Part shown: in pieces, positions 1 through 7,421 of the stretch | Layout of the letters: each line of letters opens with the position of its first letter | Numbering within the stretch: position 1 is the first letter of the stretch | Assembly (NCBI GenBank): GCA_004554385.1 | Contig: SFMO01000015.1 | Span: 1 to 20,328, forward strand | Direction of reading: 5' to 3' | Source: Ruminococcus flavefaciens | Lineage (GTDB): Bacteria > Bacillota > Clostridia > Oscillospirales > Ruminococcaceae | DNA: 20,328 nt | Program-made: the position numbers and the translations under genes | The notes under the pieces: generated by a model | Database searches by the model: none | What the model was told of the DNA's origin: nothing | The model's input: the letters and a program-made list of their open reading frames with translations, nothing else

Positions 1-1
1 A

Positions 2-70
2 TGTCCCCTTTCGTTAGACTTCATTTTGGTATATTTCTATTATACCACATTGTCTAACAAAAGGGGAGCA
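2..70. mobile_element. Miniature inverted-repeat element, IS3-type ends (putative)
   Basis: The arm at 5-19 (CCCCTTTCGTTAGAC) matches the reverse complement of 52-66 (GTCTAACAAAAGGGG) at 14 of 15 positions. The outer ends read TG at 2-3 and CA at 69-70. A second inverted repeat, TGGTATA (27-33) and TATACCA (41-47), sits inside the loop. Ends beginning TG with an inner GTTAGAC resemble IS3-family (IS150-group) terminal repeats as I know them. There is no room for a transposase, so this would be a non-autonomous remnant. It could instead be a plain hairpin or terminator serving the minus-strand gene just to its right. The window edge prevents a check for target-site duplication. Confidence 0.4.
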
Positions 71-101
71 TTTCAATTCAGGCGGTTCTTCTAATTCTGA
101 T

Positions 102-437
102 TCAATGAATTCTGCAAAACACGTTGGAGAGCGCACAGCTCAGCTCATAGTACTGCTGGTTGATCTCATAAGTATCAACGTACTCAGCTATCTCCTCTCT
201 GAGATCGCGTGGCTGCTCATCCATGTCGATCAGAATGCTGTCGATGGAATAGTTGAAGTCATGATCCATTGTGAAGATAAGAACTCCGCAATCCTCACAC
301 TCCTTCTCGAGAACGTGGTTAACGAACTCCTTGCTTACGGGAAGGTATAAACAATCGTAGTCATCATCATACATGTAAGTATTTCTGCCAGTAACTACAT
401 CGTCGTAAACCTCGCCTAATACTGAAAATAATCTCAT
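102..437 (-). CDS. Hypothetical acidic protein, 111 aa
   Basis: I do not recognise this protein. It is 111 residues, rich in Asp, Glu and Tyr, with no signal peptide or membrane segment, so it is probably cytosolic. An acidic, Tyr-rich patch lies near residues 22-32 (YMYDDDYDCLY). A CEDC pair at about 47-50 is the only obvious metal-binding-like motif, alongside scattered cysteines elsewhere. The ATG at 437 follows an AGGGGG ribosome site at good spacing (the ACCCCC block near 445-450 on the plus strand), and a plausible promoter lies at 476-504, so I believe it is a real gene. It stands alone. Its 3' end runs towards the inverted-repeat element at 2-70, which could terminate it or be an insertion scar. 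Confidence 0.6.
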   Translation of the reverse strand: MRLFSVLGEVYDDVVTGRNTYMYDDDYDCLYLPVSKEFVNHVLEKECEDCGVLIFTMDHDFNYSIDSILIDMDEQPRDLREEIAEYVDTYEINQQYYELSCALSNVFCRIH

Positions 438-475
438 AAAAAAGACCCCCTAAAAGAAAAATAAATTATGTACTT

Positions 476-504
476 ATAATACTCTCTACGGAGCAAAAAG
501 TAAA
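476..504 (-). promoter_or_regulatory. Promoter for the 111-aa gene
   Basis: On the minus strand, TTTACT (504-499), a 17-nt spacer and TATTAT (481-476) give a sigma-A-type promoter with 4/6 and 5/6 matches, about 40 nt before the start codon at 437. Confidence 0.5.
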
Positions 505-755
505 TACCTTTTTCGGAAAAGTCACATTTTGTTAATCATATTCGTGATACTGCTACAAAATCACCTTAACGTATTGTATAATAATTCCATTTAAGCTGCG
601 GTGTTCAACAAACTTTTGTGGACAAAACCGCGGTAACAGGTCGTTTGCAGTTCGTTTATTCTTATCTCGAATATACTATACGGATAATTTAAGCTGTTCA
701 GCCCCGTCCCCTTACCTCTTTTAACAGCCCCCAGAAACTATTTTTCAAACACAAA
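505..755. other. Intergenic stretch without a gene
   Basis: No convincing ORF is present between the 111-aa gene's promoter and the dockerin-pair terminator. A lone TATAAT occurs on the plus strand at 577-582 without a good -35. GCGGT (598-602) and ACCGC (627-631) could pair weakly. Otherwise I see nothing assignable. Confidence 0.5.
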
Positions 756-783
756 AGGCAGTCAATACAGACTGCTTTTTTTA
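756..783. terminator. Rho-independent terminator after the dockerin pair
   Basis: GCAGTC (760-765), a 6-nt loop and GACTGC (772-777) form a stem flanked by an A-rich tract on the left and a T tract on the right. It can work in both directions. For the minus-strand dockerin genes it lies just beyond the stop codon at 796. Confidence 0.7.
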
Positions 784-795
784 TGTAATATTAAC

Positions 796-1731
796 CTATC
801 CGACTCTGTGAAGCTTGGTTTCCTTATCATCTGATTTTATAGTAAGGCTGTTTCCGTCAACAGAGAATTCAACAGCCTCATTTTCTGAGCTTGCCTCAGC
901 GTTAACAGGCATAGTTATCTCAAGTGAGCTGCCGTTTACCTTATATGTGAAAAGATTATTCAGCCACAGCTCGCTCTTAGCTCCGTTAAACTCGGCTGTG
1001 CATGTTACACTGCTCACGTCCTTCATCTGCATAAGCAGAAGAACCACAAGCAAGCCGTTATACATTTCGCCTCCTGTAAGCTGATATTTGCCGTTATAGC
1101 CTTCCCCTTTTTCGAGGCGCTTCATCTCTACCAGCACTTTTTCTTCGTTTTTCAGCGTTAACCACTCATCCTTCATTTCGATCTGCTCATAAGGATACAG
1201 GGTATCATTGTACAGCAGTCCGTCATCGCGGAAAACAAATGAATCCGAAGCATCAAAGAACAGGGATACATTCCCGTCCTCCGAAAAAGCTATTCCTTCA
1301 TTATCTTCTTCGTCATCGGGAAGCCACTTTCCGACTATAGAGGACGATGCAGTAGTAGTTGTTGTAGTAGTCGTTACAGCAGCTGCAGCTGTTGTAGTAA
1401 CAGGCGGATTCTTCAGATAATCCTCAAACTCCATAGTTCCGCTTGTAGACTTGTATGCATAGTACGAGAGAACCTGAGAAGCGTCAACGGCATTGATATT
1501 TCCGTTTTTGTCAACATCTGCGCACTTTTTCTGCTCATCAGTGAGCTTTGCCTTCTGATTTGTCGATACACGGGCATATTCCGACAGTATCTCAGAGGCA
1601 TCCACAGCATTGATGACTGCGTCGCTGTTTACATCACCGAGACCTGCCGCAGAAGCTGTCAGAACCGATGTCATAAGCATTGCATCTGCCAATGCTATAC
1701 TTAATATCCTGCTTATAGTTTTTCTTATCAT
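796..1731 (-). CDS. Secreted dockerin protein with Thr-rich linker, 311 aa
   Basis: A signal peptide covers about residues 1-29 (hydrophobic core, then ASA/A). A type I dockerin follows at about 30-98, with two calcium loops: DVNSDAVINAVD and DVDKNGNINAVD. These place Asp or Asn at loop positions 1, 3, 5, 9 and 12. A Thr/Ala linker (about 110-135) joins it to a C-terminal region starting IVGKW that I do not recognise. That region holds two beta-rich stretches with repeated Gly-Asp turns and a YxLxGGE motif. Dockerins dock proteins onto cohesin scaffolds, so this is probably an extracellular cellulosome-type component, but no glycosidase, esterase or CBM is visible. The start has GGGGGA 7 nt upstream. 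It lies 51 nt after its paralogue and is probably co-transcribed with it. Confidence 0.85.
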   Translation of the reverse strand: MIRKTISRILSIALADAMLMTSVLTASAAGLGDVNSDAVINAVDASEILSEYARVSTNQKAKLTDEQKKCADVDKNGNINAVDASQVLSYYAYKSTSGTMEFEDYLKNPPVTTTAAAAVTTTTTTTTASSSIVGKWLPDDEEDNEGIAFSEDGNVSLFFDASDSFVFRDDGLLYNDTLYPYEQIEMKDEWLTLKNEEKVLVEMKRLEKGEGYNGKYQLTGGEMYNGLLVVLLLMQMKDVSSVTCTAEFNGAKSELWLNNLFTYKVNGSSLEITMPVNAEASSENEAVEFSVDGNSLTIKSDDKETKLHRVG

Positions 1732-1782
1732 GGTCTTTTCCCCCTATTATATTGCTTTTGCGAAATGCATTTGCAGCATTAC

Positions 1783-2802
<1,020 letters not shown>

Positions 2803-2872
2803 ACTTTCCCCCATAGTTCAAATATTGCATATTGACCATATTAATCGTCATTTTTATGCATTTAATATTTAT

Positions 2873-2901
2873 ATTATACTACCCGGAAATGATGTTGTCA
2901 A
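2873..2901 (-). promoter_or_regulatory. Consensus promoter of the dockerin pair
   Basis: On the minus strand TTGACA (2901-2896), a 17-nt spacer and TATAAT (2878-2873) match the sigma-A consensus perfectly. The expected transcript starts near 2866, leaving a leader of about 63 nt before the ATG at 2802. Confidence 0.85.
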
Positions 2902-2964
2902 CAAGAAGATATAAAAAAACAGGAACATTGCAATGATATTTGTGAAAAAAGAGCTGTTTCAGCG

Positions 2965-2993
2965 TTGACAACCGGTCAAAATCGTGATATAAT
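2965..2993 (+). promoter_or_regulatory. Consensus promoter of the Fur-family gene
   Basis: TTGACA (2965-2970), a 17-nt spacer and TATAAT (2988-2993) match the consensus perfectly, 41 nt before the ATG at 3034. The -35 lies within an inverted repeat, TTGAC-5 nt-GTCAA (2965-2979), which could be an operator. Confidence 0.85.
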
Positions 2994-3033
2994 CGGAGTT
3001 GACAAATCATTTTAGTGCTGTACGGAGGCAGTG

Positions 3034-3450
3034 ATGAAGAAAGATTCAGGTTATAATACAAAACAGAAGGAAAACCTGCTGACATATCTGATAAAGAATA
3101 AAGAGAAGCATACCAACGTTCAGGAGATAAGCGCGTTCCTCTCCGCTGAGGGTACTCCTGTAGGCGTTGCAACTATCTACAGACAGCTGGACAGACTGGT
3201 CGAACAGGGACTTGTGCGCAAGTACGCCTTTGACGGCAAGACCAGCGCCTGCTATCAGTATATCGAGGACGAGGAGAAGTGCCGCAGCCATTTCCACCTC
3301 AAATGTCTCAGCTGCGGCAAGCTCATACACCTCGACTGCGAGCACCTTGCTGAGCTCACACAGCATATCGAGAAAGAGCACGGCTTCTCTATCGATTACT
3401 TACAGACCGTTTTTTACGGACGCTGCTCGGATTGCAGGGAGGAAGGCTGA
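3034..3450 (+). CDS. Fur-family metal- or peroxide-responsive repressor, 138 aa
   Basis: This is a full-length Fur-superfamily repressor. The N-terminal winged helix contains the recognition-helix signature VGVATIYRQLDRLVEQGLV (residues 43-61). The C-terminal dimer domain has HFHLKCLSCGK, whose C91/C94 pair joins C131/C134 (CSDC) as the usual structural zinc site. His86 and His88, with His104, His111 and His116, are candidate sensory ligands. Motifs alone do not separate Fur, Zur and PerR. The ATG at 3034 is preferred because GGAGG (3024-3028) is 5 nt upstream; the GTG at 3031 would be only 2 nt away. It is divergent from the dockerin pair. Autoregulation is possible through the inverted repeat over its own -35. 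Confidence 0.9.
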   Translation: MKKDSGYNTKQKENLLTYLIKNKEKHTNVQEISAFLSAEGTPVGVATIYRQLDRLVEQGLVRKYAFDGKTSACYQYIEDEEKCRSHFHLKCLSCGKLIHLDCEHLAELTQHIEKEHGFSIDYLQTVFYGRCSDCREEG

Positions 3451-3521
3451 GGCTCATCCTCTGAACCGGCAGCATCACGGGGAATGTATATTTTTACGTC
3501 CTCATCTGTTTCAAGGGGCAT
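3414..3521 (-). CDS. Possible small protein, 35 aa, antisense to the fur-type gene end
   Basis: A 35-codon ORF starts at the ATG at 3521, with GGAGGTGAT 3 nt upstream. That is a nine-base match to the 16S anti-Shine-Dalgarno, with 7 nt from GGAGG to the ATG. The product is acidic and rich in Pro and Ser (MPLETDEDVKIYIPRDAAG...), with no membrane segment and no recognised family. Its 3' end overlaps the last 37 nt of the Fur-family gene on the other strand. I see no good promoter. The ribosome site is the main support; the match may be chance. Confidence 0.35.
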   Translation of the reverse strand: MPLETDEDVKIYIPRDAAGSEDEPQPSSLQSEQRP

Positions 3522-3538
3522 GATATCACCTCCGAAAA

Positions 3539-3544
3539 TATAAT
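3539..3544 (+). promoter_or_regulatory. Possible -10 element for the BaiN-like gene
   Basis: TATAAT lies 54 nt before the BaiN-like start codon, but there is no good -35 at the right distance, so it is a weak candidate only. Confidence 0.25.
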
Positions 3545-3598
3545 GCCCGTCACTCAGATATTTTATTCAGCCGCCCTTATGCGGCAAAGGAAATAAAC

Positions 3599-4816
3599 AT
3601 GACCGATATCATTATTATAGGCGGCGGAGCAGCCGGCTGTTTTGCAGCGGTACAGGCGGCTCGCTTCGGCAAAAGGGTTGCGCTTTTTGAGAAAAATGAA
3701 AAGCTGGGCAGGAAGCTGCGCATAACAGGTAAGGGACGCTGCAACGTGACCAACAACAGTTCTGTTGAAGAGCACATGAAAAATATTCCTGTAAATCCTC
3801 GTTTTATGTACAGCTCCTTCTCAGTTTTCGACTCAGAAAGCACAATGGATTTCTTTGAAGAGCTTGGAGTGCCTTTAAAGACTGAGCGCGGCAACAGAGT
3901 ATTCCCTGTGAGCGACTGCGCAAACGACATCGCTGATGCCCTCGCAAAAGAGATGAAAAAACTGGGCGTAGAAGTCATCAACAAGCGTGTCACAAAGATC
4001 CTTACGGAAAACGGAGCTGTCTGCGGCGTAAAAGCAGGCAGCGCGGAATACTCCGCACCCTCTGTTCTCATCGCCTGCGGCGGAAAGTCATACCCTGCCA
4101 CAGGCTCTACAGGCGACGGCTATACCCTCGCAGAAGCTCTCGGACACACTGTTACAGAGCTGAAGCCAAGCCTTGTACCTCTCACCTCTCAGGATAAGTA
4201 CTGCGCGGAAATGATGGGGCTCTCCCTGCGCAATGTGACACTGAAGCTAATGGACGGCGAAAAATGCATCTACAGCGAGCTGGGCGAAATGCTTTTCACT
4301 CACTTCGGAGTTTCAGGTCCTCTGGTGCTCAGCGCAAGCTCACACATCCGCGATATGCAGCCAAACAGATATAAGCTGCTCATTGATCTCAAGCCTGCCC
4401 TCTCACAGGAACAGATGGACGCACGTATCCAGCGCGATTTTGCGGAGAACCTCAACCGCGATTTTCAGAACGGCATACGCAAGCTGCTGCCTGCAAAGCT
4501 GATACCCGTAGCTGTAAGGCTGTCGGGGATAGCTCCCGAGCAGAAAATAAACGGCATAACCAAGGAACAGCGCCGCAGATTCGGTGATCTGATAAAGGCA
4601 TTTCCTGTCAGGATCTCGGGGTTCCGACCTATTGACGAAGCCATTATCACAAGCGGCGGCATCTCCACAAAGGAGATAAATCCCAAAACTATGGAATCAA
4701 AGCTGGTAAGCGGATTATTCTTCGCAGGTGAGGTCATCGACGTTGACGCCTACACAGGAGGCTTCAACCTTCAGATAGCCTTCTCAACGGCTTACACTGC
4801 CGCTGTAAATATGTAA
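3599..4816 (+). CDS. BaiN/HI0933-family FAD-dependent oxidoreductase, 405 aa
   Basis: This is a two-dinucleotide-binding-domain flavoprotein of the HI0933/YhiN/BaiN family, and its length is typical. An FAD-binding beta-alpha-beta fold opens the protein with GGGAAG (residues 8-13) and an acidic ribose contact near Glu31. The family signature GRKLRITGKGRCNVTN follows at 37-52. The C-terminal block carries SGGISTKEI, TMESK, GLFFAGEVIDVD and YTGGFNLQ, which close the FAD site. One Clostridium scindens member (BaiN) is linked to bile-acid reduction, but most relatives have no known substrate, so I do not assign bile-acid activity here. The start has AAAGGA 7 nt upstream. The gene stands alone and converges on the carboxypeptidase gene through a shared terminator. 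Confidence 0.9.
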   Translation: MTDIIIIGGGAAGCFAAVQAARFGKRVALFEKNEKLGRKLRITGKGRCNVTNNSSVEEHMKNIPVNPRFMYSSFSVFDSESTMDFFEELGVPLKTERGNRVFPVSDCANDIADALAKEMKKLGVEVINKRVTKILTENGAVCGVKAGSAEYSAPSVLIACGGKSYPATGSTGDGYTLAEALGHTVTELKPSLVPLTSQDKYCAEMMGLSLRNVTLKLMDGEKCIYSELGEMLFTHFGVSGPLVLSASSHIRDMQPNRYKLLIDLKPALSQEQMDARIQRDFAENLNRDFQNGIRKLLPAKLIPVAVRLSGIAPEQKINGITKEQRRRFGDLIKAFPVRISGFRPIDEAIITSGGISTKEINPKTMESKLVSGLFFAGEVIDVDAYTGGFNLQIAFSTAYTAAVNM

Positions 4817-4853
4817 AAAAAGAGCTCTTTCACATGGAAAGAGCTCTTTTTTT
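4815..4853. terminator. Bidirectional terminator between convergent genes
   Basis: A perfect stem of about 17 bp (4815-4831 with 4837-4853, containing AAAGAGCTCTTTC) closes a 5-nt loop and is A-rich on one side and T-rich on the other. It overlaps the BaiN-like stop codon and the carboxypeptidase stop codon, and would end both transcripts. Confidence 0.9.
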
Positions 4854-5862
4854 ATTCGCAGTATGAAAGAAGTTCCTTTGTAAGCTCATAGCGCTCACTG
4901 TCTGTATTGCACCCCATAACTACGGAGATGTAGGTCCTTCTCTTCTTTTTGTAGACTGTGATAAGGTTGTTGCCTGCAATGTCTGTGGTTCCTGTCTTTA
5001 CGCCAAGAACGCCCTCTGTGTAATATGGACTCGTTGGATCGATGAGCGAGTTGGAATTCGTCCACGATATGCTCCTGCCTGAGCTCAATACCACCTCTTT
5101 GCTGTATGTCCCCACGACCTCGCTTATTTCGGGCACTGTCATGGCATATTCCGTCAGTACGATGAGATCGGCAGCTGTAGTATACTGATCTGAGTCGTCC
5201 CAGCCGTCAGGAGTGGTAAAGTGGCTGTTCTTCATACCTATGTAATCCGCAAAGCTGTTCATCATACCGCAGAAGAACTCAACTGCCTCACTGTCGCTCA
5301 TATCCGGATCCTTACTGTGGGCACGGGCTGTGCATACTGCTATGGTATATGCCGCATCGTTTCCCGACGACATAAGAAGTCCTGCAACAAGATCCTTCAG
5401 AGTGACCTCATCTCCTAACATGAGGCCGCAGAGACTGGAATTGGCATGTACGAGCGCCTGCTCAGAGCCCACAGGAAAAACTGCCTCAGAGTTTACGTAT
5501 TTGAGTGCAACGGCTGCGGTAAGAAGTTTTGTTAGGCTTGCAGGTGCGTTCCTGTCATTTATACCGTCACTGTAAAGGTACTTTTTACCGCCCATAGCGT
5601 AAAGCAATGCGCTCTTGCATTCGGGAGAATCTATCAGCGCTATTGTTGTGGTCACAGGCTGTGCGGAAGTCGTCATAACAGTGGTAGATATAGAAGTTGT
5701 TTCTTCAGCCGTTGTTGTGACCTCCTCTGAGATCACGCTGCTGCTTTCGCTTTTTCTGCCTTTCAGTACAACAGCAGCAAGCACCGCCAGACATATGACG
5801 CAAAAAGCTGCCGCTATGGAAACTGCTGTGATAAGCCTTCCTTTTCTGATCTTGTAAGCCAT
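4852..5862 (-). CDS. D-alanyl-D-alanine carboxypeptidase, membrane-anchored (peptidase S11), 336 aa
   Basis: This penicillin-binding protein trims the terminal D-Ala of peptidoglycan stem peptides outside the membrane. All three catalytic motifs are present: SLTK (S109-K112), SGN (S166-N168) and KTG (K289-G291). An N-terminal membrane segment (about 12-33) anchors it, followed by a Thr/Ser-rich spacer (about 48-74) that lifts the catalytic domain off the membrane. The usual C-terminal PBP5-type beta domain and amphipathic anchor helix are absent: the protein ends about 45 residues after KTG. This is a DacF/VanY-like minimal layout anchored at the wrong end for classical DacA. The ATG at 5862 overlaps the stop of a 13-codon ORF (TAATG), and its own ribosome site is poor (GGGAG 11 nt away), so translation is probably coupled to that ORF. 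Confidence 0.9.
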   Translation of the reverse strand: MAYKIRKGRLITAVSIAAAFCVICLAVLAAVVLKGRKSESSSVISEEVTTTAEETTSISTTVMTTSAQPVTTTIALIDSPECKSALLYAMGGKKYLYSDGINDRNAPASLTKLLTAAVALKYVNSEAVFPVGSEQALVHANSSLCGLMLGDEVTLKDLVAGLLMSSGNDAAYTIAVCTARAHSKDPDMSDSEAVEFFCGMMNSFADYIGMKNSHFTTPDGWDDSDQYTTAADLIVLTEYAMTVPEISEVVGTYSKEVVLSSGRSISWTNSNSLIDPTSPYYTEGVLGVKTGTTDIAGNNLITVYKKKRRTYISVVMGCNTDSERYELTKELLSYCE

Positions 5863-5903
5863 TACGCAAACAGCTCCCGGGCGTTTTTTATATCAATTAT
5901 CAT
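5862..5903 (-). CDS. 13-codon ORF coupled to the carboxypeptidase gene
   Basis: MIIDIKNARELFA is encoded just before the carboxypeptidase. It has AGAGGA about 7 nt upstream of its ATG, a better site than that of the downstream gene, and its TAA shares one base with the downstream ATG. Its own ATG overlaps the TGA of another short ORF (ATGA). It most likely serves to deliver ribosomes to the carboxypeptidase start; the peptide itself resembles nothing I know. Confidence 0.4.
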   Translation of the reverse strand: MIIDIKNARELFA

Positions 5904-6013
5904 TTATTTTCCTCTTTCTGCACCTTATCGGAGTAATATTTCATGCCAACATATGGATTAACGTAAAAGTCCTCCCCGATGTGCGGAAGTTGTTGTAAAT
6001 ATTCTGTTAACAA
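5900..6013 (-). CDS. Possible short leader ORF before the carboxypeptidase
   Basis: An open frame of up to 37 codons runs from a TTG at 6013 to a TGA at 5902-5900, or 14 codons from the ATG at 5944. Its stop overlaps the start of the 13-codon ORF. The sequence (ending MKYYSDKVQKEENK) has protein-like composition, and it begins about 20 nt after the predicted transcription start. Neither start has a good ribosome site, so the start is uncertain. It could also be a decayed gene end. Confidence 0.3.
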   Translation of the reverse strand: MLTEYLQQLPHIGEDFYVNPYVGMKYYSDKVQKEENK

Positions 6014-6041
6014 AGGTCTTTATCAGGACCACAGCTTTTTT

Positions 6042-6070
6042 ATTGTAACATATTAAGACAAATAAAGCAA
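6042..6070 (-). promoter_or_regulatory. Promoter of the carboxypeptidase unit
   Basis: On the minus strand TTGCTT (6070-6065), a 17-nt spacer and TACAAT (6047-6042) are preceded by TG at the extended -10 position. The transcript would begin near 6035, giving a leader of about 170 nt that contains the two short ORFs. Confidence 0.65.
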
Positions 6071-6116
6071 CACCGAGCTAAAATAATTAAATTTTTTATG
6101 AGTTATCCCATAAAAA

Positions 6117-6139
6117 GGGCGTGATATTGAATCACGCCC
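6117..6139 (-). terminator. Terminator of the Isf-like gene
   Basis: GGGCGTGAT (6117-6125) and ATCACGCCC (6131-6139) form a 9-bp stem with a 5-nt loop. On the minus strand it is followed by TTTTT, and it lies 11 nt after the Isf-like stop codon. Confidence 0.85.
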
Positions 6140-6149
6140 CCCATTTTTA

Positions 6150-7097
6150 TTATTCCAGACCCTTGAAGGTTATCTTCTTGTACTTCTCCAGCTTCTGCGC
6201 AACGATCTTCGGCTTTTCGGGATCCATGAAAAATCCGCCCTGAGTATCAGCGATCTCGTCGCAGTGGACTCCTCTGCCCTCCTCAGTAGTCCTGTCACGC
6301 TCAAGACCATTCGCCGCAATGACAAACTTCCACTTGCCGTCCGGAGTCTTTTCAAGGTCACCGCCTGCTCCACAGACAGCACATTCGATAGGATACTGAA
6401 GTCCGCGCCACTGAGGCTCGCCTAAGCAGAGACAGTTGCTGTGGCAGTTGGGACACCAGCCTGCATCGGGCTCTCCCAGCCACTTTCGGTCAGCAGGCGG
6501 AGTGTTGAGTGCCTTCATAACGTTGCTGCCTATCTCTCTTGCACGTGCAAGCTTCTCATCATGGAGAAGCACCTGTGCAGGTGCAGGCACCATTGTTGCC
6601 ATATACATATCAACTATCTTGAAGCTGCTTGAAACTGTAGTTATCTGCATACATTCAAGAGCCATTGACTGCCATGAACGTGTAGAGCCGCCAACTGCAA
6701 TAAGTGCGCCGACACGGTCACGGTGCTGGATAGCGCCTATCTTTGTAAGGAAAGCTGTCTCATATGCAAGATTTCTGTGCATGAATTTGAGGAACAGCGA
6801 AGATGGCATAAGTTCATATGTAGGAGCAGAAAAAATAACTGCGTCCTGGTCAAGAAGAACCTGCATTATACGGTCCTTGTCGTCTGCATTTTTAAGCGAA
6901 CAGCCTGTGTTCTTTCCCATGGACATGCCAATAGTACAAGCTGTACATCCTGTGCAGTCAAGGATATTGTAATCTCTCAGGTTGATAAGCGACACCTCTG
7001 CCCCCTGCTCCTGACAGACCAGAAGGGCTTCTTTAAGTAAAATTTCACTATTGCTGTCTTTTCTTCCGGCTGTAACGCCCATAACTTTAAAAGCCAT
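6150..7097 (-). CDS. Iron-sulfur-flavoprotein-like NAD(P)H oxidoreductase with C-terminal Cys-rich module, 315 aa
   Basis: The N-terminal ~200 residues form a flavodoxin-like FMN-reductase fold (MGVTAGRKDSNSE phosphate loop; SAPTYELMPSS after strand 3). A compact cluster C48-x2-C51-x2-C54-x11-C66 matches the pattern of archaeal and clostridial iron-sulfur flavoproteins (Isf), which hold a 4Fe-4S cluster beside FMN and pass electrons from ferredoxin; that role is inferred here. After about residue 205 comes an extension with C215/C218, C222/C224 and C239/C242, spaced like a zinc ribbon or a second metal site, then a basic tail. The usual family length is nearer 190-250, so the tail is extra. 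The ATG at 7097 has AAGGAG 8 nt upstream. It is a single-gene unit with its own promoter and terminator, and a weak Fur-like repeat lies near its ribosome site. Confidence 0.8.
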   Translation of the reverse strand: MAFKVMGVTAGRKDSNSEILLKEALLVCQEQGAEVSLINLRDYNILDCTGCTACTIGMSMGKNTGCSLKNADDKDRIMQVLLDQDAVIFSAPTYELMPSSLFLKFMHRNLAYETAFLTKIGAIQHRDRVGALIAVGGSTRSWQSMALECMQITTVSSSFKIVDMYMATMVPAPAQVLLHDEKLARAREIGSNVMKALNTPPADRKWLGEPDAGWCPNCHSNCLCLGEPQWRGLQYPIECAVCGAGGDLEKTPDGKWKFVIAANGLERDRTTEEGRGVHCDEIADTQGGFFMDPEKPKIVAQKLEKYKKITFKGLE

Positions 7098-7121
7098 AAC
7101 AAAAACTCCTTTTCATTTTTT

Positions 7122-7137
7122 TAGAGACTGATTCTCA
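7122..7137 (-). promoter_or_regulatory. Weak Fur-box-like inverted repeat before the Isf-like gene
   Basis: The minus strand reads TGAGAAT-C-AGTCTCT, which matches the 7-1-7 Fur-type pattern TGATAAT-N-ATTATCA at about 10 of 14 positions. It lies in the leader, about 25 nt before the start codon. An iron-linked regulator would suit an Fe-S protein, but the half sites are imperfect. Confidence 0.25.
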
Positions 7138-7225
7138 ATATGAACAGGCACTTCGATACTTGCATTTTGCAAATTACACAAAACAACGCATCTGCACAAC
7201 ACCGTTTTGCACTTTTTATATATTT

Positions 7226-7254
7226 ATTATACCCTGTTTCGACAATAAAATCAA
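7226..7254 (-). promoter_or_regulatory. Promoter of the Isf-like gene
   Basis: On the minus strand TTGATT (7254-7249), a 17-nt spacer and TATAAT (7231-7226) form a strong promoter. The leader of about 120 nt contains several TTTTGCA-type short repeats. Confidence 0.75.
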
Positions 7255-7313
7255 TGTTTTTATCAACAGTAAATCATACAATTATTCAATGTAAATATTG
7301 TATATCTTGCAGC

Positions 7314-7341
7314 TTGAAATAAACTTAAAAAATGGTATAAT
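7314..7341 (+). promoter_or_regulatory. Orphan promoter facing a terminator
   Basis: TTGAAA (7314-7319), a 16-nt spacer and TATAAT (7336-7341) form a good plus-strand promoter, but no gene follows. The bidirectional terminator at 7365-7409 would end the transcript after about 60 nt. Confidence 0.45.
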
Positions 7342-7364
7342 ATGTATTACGGTCGTCTAAAACG

Positions 7365-7409
7365 AAAAAAAGCCCGAAAGAAGCTGATATCTCTTCTTCG
7401 GGCTTTTTT
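7365..7409. terminator. Bidirectional terminator after metY
   Basis: GCCCGAAAGAAG (7372-7383) pairs with CTTCTTCGGGC (7393-7403) with one bulged base, flanked by A7 on the left and T6 on the right. For the minus strand it lies 13 nt after the metY stop. Confidence 0.85.
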
Positions 7410-7421
7410 CTGTCCTGTTTA

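Noticed and set aside
1732..1782. Terminator between the two dockerin genes
   Set aside because: AAATGCATTT is palindromic but has no loop or T tract; the 51-nt gap fits read-through within one unit.
2879..3381. Minus-strand frames of 97 and 111 codons opposite the Fur-family gene
   Set aside because: They are shadows of a clear Fur-family CDS and of the divergent promoters, with no ribosome sites.
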